Assembly (NCBI GenBank): GCA_903847275.1
Contig: CAINDC010000071.1
Coordinates: 1-51,895 of the forward strand
Direction: 5' to 3'
Length of the DNA: 51,895 bases
Origin: an uncultured Pseudomonadota bacterium
GTDB taxonomy: Bacteria; Pseudomonadota; Gammaproteobacteria; Methylococcales; Methylomonadaceae
The position numbers were made by a program, and so were the translations under genes. Of the stretch, positions 25,179 through 39,090 are shown in pieces. Within the stretch, counting starts at the first letter, position 1. The number at the start of each line of letters is the position of its first letter. The notes beneath the pieces are model-generated. The model was not told the origin of the DNA and did not search any database. It saw nothing but the letters and a program-made list of their open reading frames with translations.

Positions 25179-27275
25179 TTATAAAAATCTTTTAATGATT
25201 GTTTCAGCAATATGCGACGGCACTTCACTGTATTTTTCAAACTGCATACTGTATGTTGCTCGCCCTTGCGATAAAGAACGTAAATCGGTGGCATAACCAA
25301 ACATTTCCGACAACGGCACTTCGCAGTTAATCATTTTTACTAACGCACTATCTTTCATTGACTGAATAACACCACGTCGTCTACTAATATCACCAACAAC
25401 ATCTCCCATATAATCTTCAGGAGTTGTTACTTCAACACGCATCATTGGCTCTAACAAAGTGGGAATTGCATTTTTAGCCCCTTCCCTAAAACACATCGCC
25501 CCCGCAGTACGGAAAGCAGATTCATTTGAATCAACATCATGATAAGAACCATCAAACAATGTTGCTTTTACATCTAAAACTGGATAACCCGCTAAAATAC
25601 CGCCACGAAGCTGATCTTGAATTCCTTTATCAACTGCTTGAACATACTCAGCTGGCACAACGCCTTTTGATACATCACTTATAAATTGATAGCCTAAACC
25701 GCGTTCTAACGGTTCTAATCGCAACTTAATGTGAGCATATTGCGCTTTTGCTCCCATTTGACGTAAAAATTCCGTTTCTTGTTCAAAAACACCACCAATT
25801 GTTTCACGATAAGCAACTTGTGGCGAACCGATACTAGCATCAATATTAAATTCACGCTTCATACGATCAACAATAATGTCTAAATGCAATTCGCCCATTC
25901 CAGAAATAACTAACTGTCCTGAATCAGAATCAATGCTCGCCTTAAAAGAAGGATCTTCCTGTGCCAATCGCTCTAACGCAATAGTCATTTTATCTTCGTC
26001 TGCTTTAGTTTTTGGCTCAATTGCAATTGAAATAACAGGCTCTGGAAAAATGATTTTTTCCAAGACAATAGGTTTTTTGATATCACAAAGTGTATCACCA
26101 GTGGTGACATCTTTTAAACCTATAATTGCGGCAATATCACCTGCAAACACACATCTCACTTCTTCACGATTGTTAGCATGTAATTGAATAATTTTTCCTA
26201 TGCGTTCGCGCTTCATTTTTGTAACGTTAAAAATGGTATCACCTATGGACAAAACACCAGAATAAACCCTAAAAAATGTCAATACACCAACAAAAGGATC
26301 AGTGGCAATTTTAAACACTAACGCGCAAAAAGGTTCTGCATCACTAGCAACCCTAACAGAATCAGAAACACCTTCTGACAAAATACCTTGAACAGGCTTT
26401 ATATCTGTTGGCGCTGGCAAATAATCAACTACCCCATCAAGCAACGCTTGAACACCTTTATTCTTAAAAGCGGTTCCGCAAAAAACAGGAACAATTTTGT
26501 TGGCAATTGTCAATGAGCGAATGCCATGCTTAATTTCGTCATTCGTCAAAAAACCAGCTTCTAAATATTTATCTGTCAATTCTTCACTCACATCGGCTGC
26601 TGCCTCTATGAGAATTTCTCGCCATCTTTCAGCTTCCGCAATCAAATCAGAAGGAACATCCGATTCATCAAAAGTAGTTCCCATGCTTACATCATGCCAA
26701 TAAATAGCCCTCATGCTTACCAAGTCAACTATACCTTTAAAACCATCTTCTTTGCCGATTGGCAGCTGCAACAAAACAGGATTTGCAGCTAAACGAGTTT
26801 TTATCTGCTCAACTGTGCCAAAAAAATCAGCACCAATGCGATCCATTTTATTAACAAATGCTAAGCGTGGAACTTCATATTTATCAGCTTGGCGCCAAAC
26901 GACTTCAGATTGTGGCTCAACGCCACCAACAGCACATAAAACGGCACACGCCCCATCTAAAACTCGTAGCGACCGTTCAACTTCAATTGTAAAGTCAACG
27001 TGTCCAGGTGTATCGATGATGTTAATTCGATGCTGTTCATATTGACTTCGCATCCCACTCCAAAAACAAGTTGTCGCGGCTGACGTGATTGTAATACCAC
27101 GCTCTTGCTCTTGCACCATCCAATCCATAACAGCTGCGCCATCATGAACCTCCCCCATTTTATGGGAAACACCTGTGTAATATAAAATTCTCTCAGTCGT
27201 TGTAGTCTTACCCGCATCAATGTGAGCCATGATGCCGATATTACGATATTTTTCTATCGGCGTTTTACGTGCCAC
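25179..27275 (-). CDS. fusA: Elongation factor G
   Basis: 698 aa; [22 protein letters not shown]; domains II-V. Confidence 0.98.
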   Translation of the reverse strand: MARKTPIEKYRNIGIMAHIDAGKTTTTERILYYTGVSHKMGEVHDGAAVMDWMVQEQERGITITSAATTCFWSGMRSQYEQHRINIIDTPGHVDFTIEVERSLRVLDGACAVLCAVGGVEPQSEVVWRQADKYEVPRLAFVNKMDRIGADFFGTVEQIKTRLAANPVLLQLPIGKEDGFKGIVDLVSMRAIYWHDVSMGTTFDESDVPSDLIAEAERWREILIEAAADVSEELTDKYLEAGFLTNDEIKHGIRSLTIANKIVPVFCGTAFKNKGVQALLDGVVDYLPAPTDIKPVQGILSEGVSDSVRVASDAEPFCALVFKIATDPFVGVLTFFRVYSGVLSIGDTIFNVTKMKRERIGKIIQLHANNREEVRCVFAGDIAAIIGLKDVTTGDTLCDIKKPIVLEKIIFPEPVISIAIEPKTKADEDKMTIALERLAQEDPSFKASIDSDSGQLVISGMGELHLDIIVDRMKREFNIDASIGSPQVAYRETIGGVFEQETEFLRQMGAKAQYAHIKLRLEPLERGLGYQFISDVSKGVVPAEYVQAVDKGIQDQLRGGILAGYPVLDVKATLFDGSYHDVDSNESAFRTAGAMCFREGAKNAIPTLLEPMMRVEVTTPEDYMGDVVGDISRRRGVIQSMKDSALVKMINCEVPLSEMFGYATDLRSLSQGRATYSMQFEKYSEVPSHIAETIIKRFL

Positions 27276-27292
27276 GACGATTAATTAACCTC

Positions 27293-27763
<471 letters not shown>

Positions 27764-27774
27764 TTATTTACCAA

Positions 27775-28149
27775 TTAACCTTTAGGGCGTTTAGTTCCAT
27801 ATTTAGAACGACCGCATTTTCTATTACTTACACCAGAAGCATCTAAACTACCACGAACAACGTGATAGCGCACACCAGGCAAATCTTTAACACGACCGCC
27901 ACGAATTAATACTACAGAATGCTCCTGCAGATTATGACCCTCGCCACCAATATAGCTACTTACTTCAGCACCATTCGTCAACCTAACGCGCGCTACTTTT
28001 CTAAGTGCAGAATTAGGTTTTTTAGGTGTTGTAGTGTAAACACGAGTACAAACCCCGCGGCGCTGCGGACATGATTCTAAGGCAGGCACGTTACTTTTTT
28101 CCACTTTTTTAGCCCGAGGCTTGCGAACTAACTGATTGATTGTGGTCAT
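27775..28149 (-). CDS. rpsL: 30S ribosomal protein S12
   Basis: [33 protein letters not shown]; streptomycin-region lysines (PKKPNS, RVKDLPG) retained. Confidence 0.98.
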   Translation of the reverse strand: MTTINQLVRKPRAKKVEKSNVPALESCPQRRGVCTRVYTTTPKKPNSALRKVARVRLTNGAEVSSYIGGEGHNLQEHSVVLIRGGRVKDLPGVRYHVVRGSLDASGVSNRKCGRSKYGTKRPKG

Positions 28150-28256
28150 CTTTTACTCCGAAATATTTTCAACTGCCAGATTAATGAAATAATCTACCAA
28201 AACGGCACTAACTGGCTTCATCTTCAATAAAGCACAGCGACTAACTGTAGTAGGTA

Positions 28257-28285
28257 ATCATACTGGCTATTCTACATTAGGTCAA
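28257..28285 (-). promoter_or_regulatory. Candidate sigma70 promoter for rpsL-rpsG-fusA-tuf
   Basis: Minus strand TTGACC - 17 nt - TATGAT, just downstream of the rpoC stop. Confidence 0.6.
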
Positions 28286-28287
28286 GC

Positions 28288-31200
28288 CTAAATATTTAAC
28301 GCTTGCTTAAGAGCTTCTTCAACATCATCAATATCGACAGATACTGTCAAATCCCCCTCATTTTTAACTTCAGATAACATAAATCGTTGTCGTCTATTTT
28401 CATGATACGCCAAGCCAGTACCCGCTGGAATTAATCGTCCAACAATCACATTTTCCTTTAATCCTTGCAAATTATCATTTAATCCACGAACTGCAGCATC
28501 AGTAAGTACTCTGGTAGTTTCTTGAAATGAAGCTGCCGAAATAAAAGATTCTGTAGCCAACGAAGCTTTTGTAATACCCAACAATACAGAATCATAACTT
28601 GCAGGAATTTTACCATCCGCTTCAATACGATCATTTTCTTCACGCATCGCGGCTCGTTCTACCTGCTCACCTTTTAAGAAACTACTATCACCTGAAGCAG
28701 TAATCTCAACTTTTCTCAACATTTGTCGAATAATTGCTTCAATGTGCTTATCGTTGATTTTTACACCCTGCAAACGATATACATCCTGAATTTCTTTGAC
28801 TAAATAATTAGCCAATTCTTCCACGCCTCGTAAACGCAAAATATCATGAGGTGTTAATTCACCTTCCGCAATCGTTTCGCCTTTTTCTACCTGCTCACCT
28901 TCAAACACAGTAATATGGCGCCATTTAGGAATTAAAGTTTCAAATTGTTCACCGCTCGCATCTGTGATGGAAACCCGTTGCTTACCTTTAGTTTCTTTAC
29001 CAAATGAAATAATACCAGTAGCTTCAGCAAGAATAGCAGGATCTTTCGTTTTGCGAGCTTCAAATAAATCGGCAACACGCGGTAGACCACCTGTAATATC
29101 ACGAGTTTTACTAGATTCTTGTGGAATACGAGCTAAAACATCACCAATTTTTACTTCACCACCGTCTTTAATACTTGCAATAGCACCTGTTGGTAAAAAG
29201 TATTGTGCTGGAATTTCAGTGCCAGGCAAATAAATTGTGTTACCACCCACATCGAGCAATTTTACCATTGGACGCAATTCTCTACCTGCACTACCCCGCT
29301 GCTTAGGATCGATAACTACTAAATCTGTCAAACCCGTTATTGCATCTAATTGTGATTGAACAGTGACACCATTAACAAAAGCATTTAGCTCAACAATCCC
29401 GTCCACTTCTGTAATAACAGGATGTGTAAATGGATCCCAATTAACGATAACTTCGCCTGCTTCAACTCTTTCACCTTCTTTTTTAGAAAGTACCGCACCA
29501 TAAGGAATTTTATAACGTTCACGTTCACGACCGTATTCATCCATTACAACTACCTCGCCTGAGCGAGAAACTGCAACTAAATTTCCTTCGCGATTAACGA
29601 CACTTTTTAAATTACTTAATCGAACAGTACCTTCAGATTTTACTTCGACTTTACTAATAGCAACATCTCGAGAAGCAGCGCCACCAATATGGAATGTTCT
29701 CATTGTTAACTGTGTACCAGGTTCGCCAATTGATTGCGCTGCAATAACACCAACTGCTTCACCAATATTAACTAAATGTCCACGACCTAAATCACGTCCA
29801 TAACAAGCGGCACAAACACCGTGACGATTTTCACAAGTGATAATTGAACGTACCAAAACATGATCAATACCCGCTTTTTCAAGCACTACGACCCAATCTT
29901 CATCAATTAAAGTGCCTTTTGGTGCAACGATATTTTCACCTGACTTATCCATAACATCGATAGCAGCAACTCGCCCCAAAACACGCTCAGATAACGATTC
30001 AACTACGTTTACGCCATCAATAATTGGAGTCATTGCTAGCCCGCTAGTCGTACCACAATCTTGTGCGCTGATAATTAAATCTTGTGCAACATCAACTAAA
30101 CGACGGGTTAAGTATCCCGAGTTTGCTGTTTTCAAAGCCGTATCAGCCAATCCTTTTCGCGCACCATGCGTTGAAATAAAGTATTGCAATACGTCTAAAC
30201 CTTCACGGAAATTCGCAGTAATTGGTGTTTCAATAATAGAACCATCAGGTTTTGCCATCAAACCACGCATCCCAGCTAATTGTCGAATTTGAGCTGCAGA
30301 ACCCCTAGCTCCAGAATCTGCCATCATGTAAATTGAATTAAATGATTTTTGTTCTTTCGTTTCGCCTTGTGCATCGATGTAACTTTCTTTACCTAAACCG
30401 TCCATCATTACTTTAGCGATTTTGTCGTTTGCGTGTGACCAAATATCAACAACCTTATTGTAACGTTCACCGTCAGTAACTAAACCCGCCGCATATTGAC
30501 TTTGAATTTCGTTCACTTCTTTATTTGAATCCGCCAAAATGACATTTTTTTCATCTGGAATTTCCATATCCTCGATACCAAATGAAATTCCCGAACGAGT
30601 AGCGTATTTAAATCCTAAATACATTAACTGATCTGCCAAAACGACAGTATCTTTGTTACCCATGTAACGATAACTATAGTTAATCAAGCGTGAAATGTTC
30701 TTTTTCGTCATATCACAATTGACTAAATCGAACGGCATCCCAACAGGAATCATTTCCCAAATTAACGAGCGACCTACCGTTGTATCCACACGATGTGTTT
30801 TATGGCTAATAACTCCAGTTTTGTCAGTTACTTTTTCAGTAATACGCAATTGAATTTTGGACTGCAATTCCACCGCTTTTTCTTCCAAAGCTTTATGTAC
30901 TTCACTAACACTGACAAAAATACTGCCATTACCAACAGCATTCATTTTTTCACGACTAATGTAATACAACCCCAAAACCATATCTTGCGAAGGATTGATG
31001 ACTGGTTCACCATTAGCTGGCGATAAAATGTTATTCGTTGCCATCATCAATGTTCGTGCTTCTAATTGCGCTTCAATCGATAACGGAACGTGAACTGCCA
31101 TTTGATCGCCGTCAAAATCCGCGTTGAAAGCACTACAAACTAACGGGTGTAATTGGATTGCTTTACCTTCAATTAACGTAGGTTCAAATGCCTGAATCCC

Positions 31201-32496
31201 TAATCGATGCAATGTGGGCGCACGGTTCAAAAGAATTGGATGTTCACGAATCACTTCTTCAAGAATATCCCAAACTTCCGTTCCTTCACGCTCAACCATT
31301 TTCTTCGCAGCTTTAATAGTTGTCGCTAAACCACGGAATTGCAATTTGCTAAAAATAAATGGTTTGAACAATTCTAATGCCATTTTTTTCGGTAAACCAC
31401 ATTGATGTAAACGCAATGAAGGACCAACCACGATGACAGAACGACCAGAATAATCAACCCGTTTCCCGAGTAAATTTTGACGGAAACGTCCTTGTTTACC
31501 CTTAATCATATCAGCAAGTGATTTCAACGGACGACGATTTGTCCCTGTAATTGCACGACCACGACGACCATTATCAAGCAACGCATCGACTGATTCTTGT
31601 AGCATTCGTTTTTCATTACGCACAATAATGTCAGGCGCACTCAAATCTAATAAACGATTTAAACGATTATTACGATTAATTACACGACGATATAAATCAT
31701 TCAGATCTGATGTCGCAAAACGCCCACCATCAAGCGGCACTAACGGACGTAATTCTGGAGGTAACACAGGCAATACTTTTAAAATCATCCATTCTGGACG
31801 ATTTTTTGAAGCTAACAACGCGCTCATGACTTTAAGGCGTTTAGCATATTTTTTAATTTTTGTTTCTGAGCTAGTTGCGTTAATTTCCTGTTTTAAAATT
31901 TCAACTTCAGCTTTTAAATCAATGGATTTTAACAATTCATAAATCGCTTCTGCACCCATTTTGGCAACAAAATCGTCGCCATATTTTTCTTGTGCGTCTT
32001 GATATTCATCGTCCGTTAACAATACCCCTTTAATTAATGGCGTATCACCCGATTCTAAAATCACAAAAGATTCAAAATACAACACGCGTTCAATTTCACG
32101 CAACGTCATATCAAGCAATAACGCGATACGCGAAGGCAATGATTTTAAAAACCAAATATGTGCGACAGGACTGGCTAAGTCAATATGTCCCATGCGATCA
32201 CGACGCACTTTAGAAAGCGTGACTTCTACACCGCATTTTTCACAAATGACACCGCGATGTTTTAAGCGTTTATATTTACCGCATAAACATTCGTAGTCGC
32301 TGACAGGACCGAAAATTTTGGCACAAAATAAGCCGTCGCGTTCCGGTTTAAAAGTACGATAGTTAATTGTTTCTGGTTTTTTGACTTCGCCATACGACCA
32401 CGAACGAATCACATCTGGTGACGCGAGACCAATACGAATACCATCAAAATCTTCTGCACGATTTTGACGTTTTAAGAAATTCATTAAATCTTTCAA
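28288..32496 (-). CDS. rpoC: RNA polymerase subunit beta' (TTG start predicted)
   Basis: 1402 aa; [16 protein letters not shown] catalytic motif; zinc motif [23 protein letters not shown]. Confidence 0.98.
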   Translation of the reverse strand: MKDLMNFLKRQNRAEDFDGIRIGLASPDVIRSWSYGEVKKPETINYRTFKPERDGLFCAKIFGPVSDYECLCGKYKRLKHRGVICEKCGVEVTLSKVRRDRMGHIDLASPVAHIWFLKSLPSRIALLLDMTLREIERVLYFESFVILESGDTPLIKGVLLTDDEYQDAQEKYGDDFVAKMGAEAIYELLKSIDLKAEVEILKQEINATSSETKIKKYAKRLKVMSALLASKNRPEWMILKVLPVLPPELRPLVPLDGGRFATSDLNDLYRRVINRNNRLNRLLDLSAPDIIVRNEKRMLQESVDALLDNGRRGRAITGTNRRPLKSLADMIKGKQGRFRQNLLGKRVDYSGRSVIVVGPSLRLHQCGLPKKMALELFKPFIFSKLQFRGLATTIKAAKKMVEREGTEVWDILEEVIREHPILLNRAPTLHRLGIQAFEPTLIEGKAIQLHPLVCSAFNADFDGDQMAVHVPLSIEAQLEARTLMMATNNILSPANGEPVINPSQDMVLGLYYISREKMNAVGNGSIFVSVSEVHKALEEKAVELQSKIQLRITEKVTDKTGVISHKTHRVDTTVGRSLIWEMIPVGMPFDLVNCDMTKKNISRLINYSYRYMGNKDTVVLADQLMYLGFKYATRSGISFGIEDMEIPDEKNVILADSNKEVNEIQSQYAAGLVTDGERYNKVVDIWSHANDKIAKVMMDGLGKESYIDAQGETKEQKSFNSIYMMADSGARGSAAQIRQLAGMRGLMAKPDGSIIETPITANFREGLDVLQYFISTHGARKGLADTALKTANSGYLTRRLVDVAQDLIISAQDCGTTSGLAMTPIIDGVNVVESLSERVLGRVAAIDVMDKSGENIVAPKGTLIDEDWVVVLEKAGIDHVLVRSIITCENRHGVCAACYGRDLGRGHLVNIGEAVGVIAAQSIGEPGTQLTMRTFHIGGAASRDVAISKVEVKSEGTVRLSNLKSVVNREGNLVAVSRSGEVVVMDEYGRERERYKIPYGAVLSKKEGERVEAGEVIVNWDPFTHPVITEVDGIVELNAFVNGVTVQSQLDAITGLTDLVVIDPKQRGSAGRELRPMVKLLDVGGNTIYLPGTEIPAQYFLPTGAIASIKDGGEVKIGDVLARIPQESSKTRDITGGLPRVADLFEARKTKDPAILAEATGIISFGKETKGKQRVSITDASGEQFETLIPKWRHITVFEGEQVEKGETIAEGELTPHDILRLRGVEELANYLVKEIQDVYRLQGVKINDKHIEAIIRQMLRKVEITASGDSSFLKGEQVERAAMREENDRIEADGKIPASYDSVLLGITKASLATESFISAASFQETTRVLTDAAVRGLNDNLQGLKENVIVGRLIPAGTGLAYHENRRQRFMLSEVKNEGDLTVSVDIDDVEEALKQALNI

Positions 32497-32527
32497 GAGC
32501 TTGTCCTCTTTAAAATAAGTTTAAAAG

Positions 32528-32565
32528 CACAAGGCGCAAGCTGCGCCTTGTAGACTGGCTTGTGC
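32528..32565 (-). other. rpoB-rpoC intergenic hairpin(s)
   Basis: Inner perfect 9-bp stem CAAGGCGCA/TGCGCCTTG (32530-32538/32542-32550); outer repeat GCACAAG/CTTGTGC (28-34/59-65) overlaps the inner arm, so they are alternatives. Confidence 0.65.
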
Positions 32566-32571
32566 CTAAGA

Positions 32572-35500
32572 TTATTCTCGTTCTAATTCAATATTGACTG
32601 CTAATGAACGAATTTCTTTAATTAACACATTGAATGATTCTGGCATTCCAGCTTCCATTTTGTGATCACCATCAACGATGTTTTTATACATTCGAGTTCT
32701 ACCAGTAACATCATCCGATTTTACGGTAAGCATTTCTTGCAACGTATAAGCAGCACCATAAGCTTGCAATGCCCAAACTTCCATTTCACCAAAACGCTGA
32801 CCACCGAATTGCGCTTTACCACCCAACGGCTGCTGTGTCACAAGACTATAAGGACCAGTCGAGCGAGCGTGCATTTTGTCGTCAACTAAATGGTTCAATT
32901 TCAGCATATACATATAGCCAACGGTGACTTTACGCTCAAATGGTTCACCTGTTAAACCATCATACAACACGGTTTGACCATCTTCAGGTAAATCAGCTAA
33001 ACGAAGCATCTCATGAATATCTTCTTCATTTGCACCGTCAAAAACAGGAGTAGCCATCGGCACGCCACTAACTAAATTAGTTGCCATTTCCAAAATTTCA
33101 GCATCACTGAACGAAGCCAAATTTTCTTTACGCCCATTACAATTATAAATTTTGTCTAAATACTCACGAATTGCTTTCACTTTCGTTTGAGACGCATCGT
33201 ATTTGGCTTCTAGCATTTTACCAATTTTAATACCTAAACCTTTCGCAGCCCAACCCAAATGAGTTTCTAGCACCTGTCCGACGTTCATTCGAGATGGTAC
33301 GCCTAATGGATTAAGTACAATATCTACTGGATTACCATCGGCGGTATACGGCATATCTTCAATCGGACGAATCATAGAGATAACACCTTTATTTCCGTGT
33401 CGTCCCGCCATTTTATCGCCTGGTTGAATGCGTCGTTTCACCGCTAAATAGACTTTCACCATTTTCAAAACGCCTGGTGGTAAATCATCACCCATTGTAA
33501 TTTTGCGTTTTTTATCTTCAAATTTCGCATCGAAATCTTTGCGTTGCTGCTCAATTTGTTTTTCGGTGACTTCTAACAATGTATTGAGTTCATCCTCTTT
33601 CATTTTGAGTTTGAACCAATCAGATGGTTTCAAACCCTCTAAATACTTCTGCTTAAGCACATCGCCAGCACTCAAATCCTTACCAGCTTGAGCCACTTTA
33701 CCAACTAAATCTTTAGCGATTCGCGCAAAAATATCGCCTTCAAGAATCTTAATCTGATCATCCAAATCTTTACGATAACTTTTGATTTGATCTTGTTCGA
33801 TGTCTAACGCACGTTTATCTTTTTTTACGCCGTCACGAGTAAAAACTTGAACGTCAATCACGGTTCCTTCGATACTACCAGGGACACGCAACGAAGTATC
33901 TTTCACATCTGCGGCTTTTTCACCGAAAATCGCACGCAACAATTTTTCTTCTGGAGTAAGTTGAGTTTCGCCTTTCGGTGTAACCTTCCCAACCAAAATA
34001 TCGCCACCTTTTACTTCGGCACCAACGTAAACAATACCCGATTCGTCCAGTTTCGATAATGCTTCTTCACTAACATTTGGAATATCAGCGGTGATTTCTT
34101 CTGGACTATGTTTCGTGTCGCGAGCTACACAAGTTTTTTCTTCGATGTGAATAGTTGTGAAGCGATCTTCTTTAACAACACGTTCAGAAACAAGAATCGA
34201 ATCTTCATAGTTGTAGCCATTCCAAGGCATAAAGGCAACCAGCATATTTTGCCCAAGTGCTAACTCACCCATATCAGTCGAAGGTCCATCTGCCATAATG
34301 TCGCCAGATTTCACTTTGTCGCCAACTTTAACCAATGGTTTTTGGTTAATGCAAGTATTTTGGTTTGAACGGGTGTATTTAATTAAGTTATAAATATCAA
34401 CACCAGACGTGCCATTTTCAGTTTCTGTATCGTTCACACGCACAACAATCCGAGCGGCATCAACCGATTCTATTTTTCCACCTCGTGTTGCCACAACAGT
34501 TACACCAGAGTCTTTTGCAACAGTACGTTCCATACCAGTACCAACAAGCGGTTTTTCAGCCCGTAAAGTTGGAACAGCTTGACGTTGCATATTTGACCCC
34601 ATCAAAGCACGGTTCGCGTCGTCGTGTTCTAAAAATGGAATAATTGAAGCCGCGACTGAAACAATTTGTTTTGATGATACGTCCATGTATTGTACGGTAT
34701 CGGACATAGCTAAAGTAAATTCGTCTTTATGACGACAAGATACTAACCCATCAATCAGCTTACCTGTTTCATCAACTGGCACACTCGCTTGAGCGATAAC
34801 AAATTCGCCTTCTTCAATCGCGGATAAATAATCCACTTGATCAGTTACTTTGCCATTTACCACTTTGCGATAAGGTGTTTCCAAGAACCCATAATTATTG
34901 GTTCTCGCATAAACTGACAACGAGTTAATCAATCCAATATTTGGTCCTTCAGGTGTTTCAATTGGACAAACTCGACCGTAATGTGTCGCGTGTACGTCAC
35001 GAACTTCAAAACCTGCGCGTTCACGAGCTAGACCACCAGGTCCCAAAGCAGAAACACGACGTTTATGTGTCACTTGTGATAATGGATTGTTTTGATCCAT
35101 GAACTGCGACAGTTGGCTAGAGCCAAAGAATTCTTTGATTGCCGCAGAAACAGGTTTCGCATTGATAATTTCTTGCGGCATTAAGCCTTCAGAATCTGCT
35201 AATGTTAAACGCTCTTTAACGGTTCGCTCAACACGTACTAAGCCAACACGGAATTGATTTTCAACCATTTCGCCCACAGAACGCACGCGACGATTTCCTA
35301 AATGATCAATATCGTCAACAATACCATTGCCGTTACGAATCGCGATTAACTCTTTCAATACATCAATGATGTCATCTTTTGTCAGTGTTCCTGTACCGAC
35401 AATCGCTTCACGCCCTAATCGACGGTTAAATTTCATTCGCCCAACGACAGATAAATCATATCGTTCATCAGTGAAAAATAAATTTTGAAACAAATTTTCT

Positions 35501-36666
35501 GCTGACTCACGCGTTGGTGGTTCACCAGGACGCATCATCCGATAAATCTCAACCAATGCTTCTAAATTATTAGTCGTAGTATCAGAACGCATAGCGTTAG
35601 AAATATATGCGCCACGATCTAAATCATTAACATACAAAGTGTTTAACTCACTTACCCCAGATTCTATACAACGATCAATAGTATTGCCTGTTATTTCTTC
35701 ATTAACAGACGCAATTAACTCACCAGTTTTTTTATCAACCACATTATGTCCTAGAATTTTACCAATCAAATATTCTCTAGGTACATCAAAGGCTGTCAAC
35801 CCTGCTTTGTTAATATCACGAATGTGCTTTGCTGTAATGCGTCGCCCTTCTTCAACTAAAATTTGACCGTCATTTTTAATATCAAATGCAGCAATTTCAC
35901 CTCTTAACCGTTCAGGAGCAATATGCAAAATACAAACATTTTGATTTATAACAAATTTATTCGTCTCAAAAAATATGCTAATTATTTTTTCATTATCAAA
36001 TGTTTTATCTAAGGCTCTTAACAAAATAGTTGCTGGAATTTTTCGCCGACGATCGATACGCACATAAACACAATCTTTATGATCAAACTCAAAATCTAAC
36101 CATGAGCCACGATAGGGAATTACACGAGCATTAAATAACAATTTTCCTGATGAATGGGTTTTACCTTTATCGTGATCAAAAAATACACCAGGTGAACGAT
36201 GTAATTGTGAAACAATCACACGTTCGGTACCATTAATCACAAAGGTTCCATTATCTGTCATTAAGGGTAATTCCCCCATATAGACTTCTTGCTCGCGTAC
36301 GTCTTTAACTACTTTTGCTGATGCAGAGGCATCTTTATCATAAATCACTAAGCGCACTAGAACGCGCAAAGAAGCCGCATACGTTGCACCACGTTGTTGA
36401 CATTCTCTAACATCAAAAACTGGCTCACCTAAACGATAGCGTACATATTCTAACACCGCATATCCGTTATGACTTTCAATCGGAAAAACACTTGAAAAAG
36501 CAGCGTGTAAACCGAGATTTTCACGTTTGGCTATATCAACGCCTGACTGTAAAAAATGGGCGTAAGAATCAATTTGAGTGGCGAGAAGATAGGGAACATC
36601 AAGTACTTCAGTACTTTTCCCAAAGTTATTTCGAATACGCTTTTTTTCGGTAAAAGAGTAGGACAT
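32572..36666 (-). CDS. rpoB: RNA polymerase subunit beta
   Basis: 1364 aa; [34 protein letters not shown] (rifampicin region appears wild type). Confidence 0.98.
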   Translation of the reverse strand: MSYSFTEKKRIRNNFGKSTEVLDVPYLLATQIDSYAHFLQSGVDIAKRENLGLHAAFSSVFPIESHNGYAVLEYVRYRLGEPVFDVRECQQRGATYAASLRVLVRLVIYDKDASASAKVVKDVREQEVYMGELPLMTDNGTFVINGTERVIVSQLHRSPGVFFDHDKGKTHSSGKLLFNARVIPYRGSWLDFEFDHKDCVYVRIDRRRKIPATILLRALDKTFDNEKIISIFFETNKFVINQNVCILHIAPERLRGEIAAFDIKNDGQILVEEGRRITAKHIRDINKAGLTAFDVPREYLIGKILGHNVVDKKTGELIASVNEEITGNTIDRCIESGVSELNTLYVNDLDRGAYISNAMRSDTTTNNLEALVEIYRMMRPGEPPTRESAENLFQNLFFTDERYDLSVVGRMKFNRRLGREAIVGTGTLTKDDIIDVLKELIAIRNGNGIVDDIDHLGNRRVRSVGEMVENQFRVGLVRVERTVKERLTLADSEGLMPQEIINAKPVSAAIKEFFGSSQLSQFMDQNNPLSQVTHKRRVSALGPGGLARERAGFEVRDVHATHYGRVCPIETPEGPNIGLINSLSVYARTNNYGFLETPYRKVVNGKVTDQVDYLSAIEEGEFVIAQASVPVDETGKLIDGLVSCRHKDEFTLAMSDTVQYMDVSSKQIVSVAASIIPFLEHDDANRALMGSNMQRQAVPTLRAEKPLVGTGMERTVAKDSGVTVVATRGGKIESVDAARIVVRVNDTETENGTSGVDIYNLIKYTRSNQNTCINQKPLVKVGDKVKSGDIMADGPSTDMGELALGQNMLVAFMPWNGYNYEDSILVSERVVKEDRFTTIHIEEKTCVARDTKHSPEEITADIPNVSEEALSKLDESGIVYVGAEVKGGDILVGKVTPKGETQLTPEEKLLRAIFGEKAADVKDTSLRVPGSIEGTVIDVQVFTRDGVKKDKRALDIEQDQIKSYRKDLDDQIKILEGDIFARIAKDLVGKVAQAGKDLSAGDVLKQKYLEGLKPSDWFKLKMKEDELNTLLEVTEKQIEQQRKDFDAKFEDKKRKITMGDDLPPGVLKMVKVYLAVKRRIQPGDKMAGRHGNKGVISMIRPIEDMPYTADGNPVDIVLNPLGVPSRMNVGQVLETHLGWAAKGLGIKIGKMLEAKYDASQTKVKAIREYLDKIYNCNGRKENLASFSDAEILEMATNLVSGVPMATPVFDGANEEDIHEMLRLADLPEDGQTVLYDGLTGEPFERKVTVGYMYMLKLNHLVDDKMHARSTGPYSLVTQQPLGGKAQFGGQRFGEMEVWALQAYGAAYTLQEMLTVKSDDVTGRTRMYKNIVDGDHKMEAGMPESFNVLIKEIRSLAVNIELERE

Positions 36667-36726
36667 ATCGCTTTAAAACCTTTTGTCGTAGAACGCTTTA
36701 CTATGCAACAATTGCAAGCAACAAAA

Positions 36727-36775
36727 GGCCGGTGACAAAAGCCACCAGCCCATTCATAAATCAGGCAAAACCTGA
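36727..36775 (-). other. rplL-rpoB intergenic hairpins (attenuator/processing region)
   Basis: GGCCGGTG...CACCAGCC (36727-36734/36743-36750), then TCAGG...CCTGA (36761-36765/36771-36775); position corresponds to the known rplL-rpoB attenuator/RNase III region of gammaproteobacteria. Confidence 0.5.
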
Positions 36776-36790
36776 GCAGTAAATCAAAAT

Positions 36791-37156
36791 TTATTTGATT
36801 TCGACTGTTGCGCCTGCTTCTGTTAAATCTTTTTTGAATGCTTCTGCTTCAGCTTTAGAAACACCTTCTTTCAATACAGTTGGTGCCCCTTCAACTGCAT
36901 CCTTAGCTTCTTTCAAGCCAAGTCCAGTAATTCCACGAACAACTTTAATTACTGCAACTTTATTTTCGCCAAAGCCAGTCATAATTACATCGAATTCAGT
37001 TTGTTCTTCAGCTGCTGCTGCTGCTGGAGCTGCTGCTGCTACAGCAACTGCTGCAGAAACACCAAATTTTTCTTCCATCGCTGTAATTAAATCAACGATT
37101 TCCATAACAGTCATATTTGCAACTGCGTCTAAAATATCTGCTTGTGAAATTGCCAT
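36791..37156 (-). CDS. rplL: 50S ribosomal protein L7/L12
   Basis: Ala-rich hinge and [27 protein letters not shown]. Confidence 0.98.
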   Translation of the reverse strand: MAISQADILDAVANMTVMEIVDLITAMEEKFGVSAAVAVAAAAPAAAAAEEQTEFDVIMTGFGENKVAVIKVVRGITGLGLKEAKDAVEGAPTVLKEGVSKAEAEAFKKDLTEAGATVEIK

Positions 37157-37201
37157 TGTGTATTCCTCTAAAATAATTGGTTTTAAACCAGTAAATAAAA
37201 A

Positions 37202-37699
37202 TTAGGCGGCTTCTTGTTTTTGATCCCGAAGTGCAGCCAAAGTCCGAACAAACTTCTCGGTTGGTGCTTTCATCACAGACATCAACATTGCAATACCTTG
37301 GTTGCGAGTTGGCAAACGAGCCAAGCGTGGCAACTCTGTTCCGTCGAAAGCTTGCCCGTTAATGGCAACAATCTTTGCGATAAGTTTATCGTGCGTTTTC
37401 GCAAAATCACTGATCAAACGCCCAGCCGAGCCTGGATCTTCCATTGAAAATGCAATCAGCAACGGTCCAACTAGTGCGTTTTGCATACATTCAAATTCAG
37501 TTCCTGCTACAGCGCGTTTCGCTAAAGTGTTTTTAACCACTCGCAAATAAACGCCTGTTTCTCGTGCTGTTTTACGTAATTCAGTTAATTCGGTTACGGT
37601 CAATCCACGATACTCAGCGGCAACTGCAGAATGCGCTTTCGCGGCATACGCAGCAACTTCTTCTACGACAACTTTTTTGCTGTCTAAATTTAGAGCCAT
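37202..37699 (-). CDS. rplJ: 50S ribosomal protein L10
   Basis: MALNLDSKKVVVEEVAAYAAKAHSAVAAEYRGLTVTELTELRK. Confidence 0.97.
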   Translation of the reverse strand: MALNLDSKKVVVEEVAAYAAKAHSAVAAEYRGLTVTELTELRKTARETGVYLRVVKNTLAKRAVAGTEFECMQNALVGPLLIAFSMEDPGSAGRLISDFAKTHDKLIAKIVAINGQAFDGTELPRLARLPTRNQGIAMLMSVMKAPTEKFVRTLAALRDQKQEAA

Positions 37700-37711
37700 A
37701 GCTTACTCCGA

Positions 37712-37862
37712 TAATTCTGAAAATTTTCAGCTTGAAAATTCACACGCTGAAAGTGTGTTTACGGTACTAATCAATTAGATTACGTTCCGCCTACGCAGGA
37801 AAATTAAGTGTTAAAACACTCCTACGGTCTTTGACGGCTACAAAACAAAGTTCTGCAACTCA
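37712..37862 (-). ncRNA. Probable L10 leader (autoregulatory mRNA element upstream of rplJ)
   Basis: 176-nt rplA-rplJ gap; minus strand contains CCGTAGGAGTGTTTTAACACTTAATTTTCCTGCGTAGGCGG, with a GTGTTTTAACAC hairpin between complementary G/C-rich arms. Boundaries approximate. Confidence 0.5.
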
Positions 37863-37875
37863 AAGTCTGATGCGA

Positions 37876-38565
37876 TTATAGCCCACTCATATCTAACCAT
37901 AAGCCAGGACCCATAGTGGATGAAAGGGTGATTTTTTTAATATACACACCTTTTGAGGTAGTAGGTTTTAATCTTCTTAAATCTGCCATCAATGCTTCTA
38001 AATTACCTTGGATTGAAGCGACATCAAATGCTACTTTACCCAATGTGCAATGAATAATACCGCCCTTATCGGTTCTGTATCGAACCTGACCTGACTTTGC
38101 ATTTTTAACAGCGGTTGCAACATCGGTTGTAACTGTTCCTACTTTAGGATTAGGCATTAAACCGCGAGGCCCTAAAATCTGTCCTAATTGACCAACAACT
38201 CGCATCGCATCGGGTGAAGCAATGACTACATCAAAATCCATTTCGCCTTTTTTAACTAAATCACCTAAATCGTCCATACCAACAATGTCTGCACCAGCTT
38301 CTCTAGCCGCATCAGCATTTGCGCCTTGTGTAAATACCGCAACACGAACAGTTTTTCCAGTTCCATTTGGTAACACGGTTGCACCACGAACATTTTGGTC
38401 TGATTTACGTGGATCAACGCCTAAATTTACGCTAACATCAATTGATTCTGAAAATTTTGAAGTTGCTATTTCTTTTAATAAAGCGACCGCATCTACAATA
38501 GAATATTGTTTTGCTATATCAATTTTTGTGGCAATTAGTTTTGCTTTTTTTGTTAATTTAGCCAT
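37876..38565 (-). CDS. rplA: 50S ribosomal protein L1
   Basis: [32 protein letters not shown]; start moved to 38565. Confidence 0.97.
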   Translation of the reverse strand: MAKLTKKAKLIATKIDIAKQYSIVDAVALLKEIATSKFSESIDVSVNLGVDPRKSDQNVRGATVLPNGTGKTVRVAVFTQGANADAAREAGADIVGMDDLGDLVKKGEMDFDVVIASPDAMRVVGQLGQILGPRGLMPNPKVGTVTTDVATAVKNAKSGQVRYRTDKGGIIHCTLGKVAFDVASIQGNLEALMADLRRLKPTTSKGVYIKKITLSSTMGPGLWLDMSGL

Positions 38566-38566
38566 T

Positions 38567-38998
38567 TTACAAACCCTCCACAATTAAACCCATGCTTTTT
38601 GCACTACCAGCAATCGTCTTCACTGCACCTTCTAAATCTGCAGCATTTAAATCTTCCATTTTAACTTTCGCAATATCTTCCAACTGCTGACGAGTTACCG
38701 TACCGATTTTCTTTGTATTTGGGTTACTACTACCACTTTTCAAACCTAATGCCTTTTTCAACAAAATCGATGCAGGTGGTGTTTTAGTAATAAACGTAAA
38801 ACTACGATCACTATAAACAGTGATAACTACTGGTAAAGGTAGACCTTTTTCAACATCTTGAGTTTTTGCATTGAATGCTTTACAAAACTCCATGATATTC
38901 ACGCCTCGCTGCCCTAAAGCTGGACCAACAGGCGGACTAGGATTTGCTTCACCAGCTTTAACCTGCAATTTAATGTAGGCGGTAATTTTTTTAGCCAT
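38567..38998 (-). CDS. rplK: 50S ribosomal protein L11
   Basis: [44 protein letters not shown]. Confidence 0.98.
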   Translation of the reverse strand: MAKKITAYIKLQVKAGEANPSPPVGPALGQRGVNIMEFCKAFNAKTQDVEKGLPLPVVITVYSDRSFTFITKTPPASILLKKALGLKSGSSNPNTKKIGTVTRQQLEDIAKVKMEDLNAADLEGAVKTIAGSAKSMGLIVEGL

Positions 38999-39090
38999 AA
39001 CTTACTCCAAAAATGGGTTAAACGCTTTTCAGCTCCCCTAAGACAAAAAATCCCTAACCTTTTAAAAAGATAGAGATAATCAAAAATTCA

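Noticed and set aside
29912-30292. 126-aa antisense ORF in rpoC
   Set aside because: Shadow ORF opposite strongly conserved beta' sequence.
37010-37065. GCT/CTG-rich tandem-like repeat
   Set aside because: Encodes the alanine-rich flexible hinge of L7/L12; expected.
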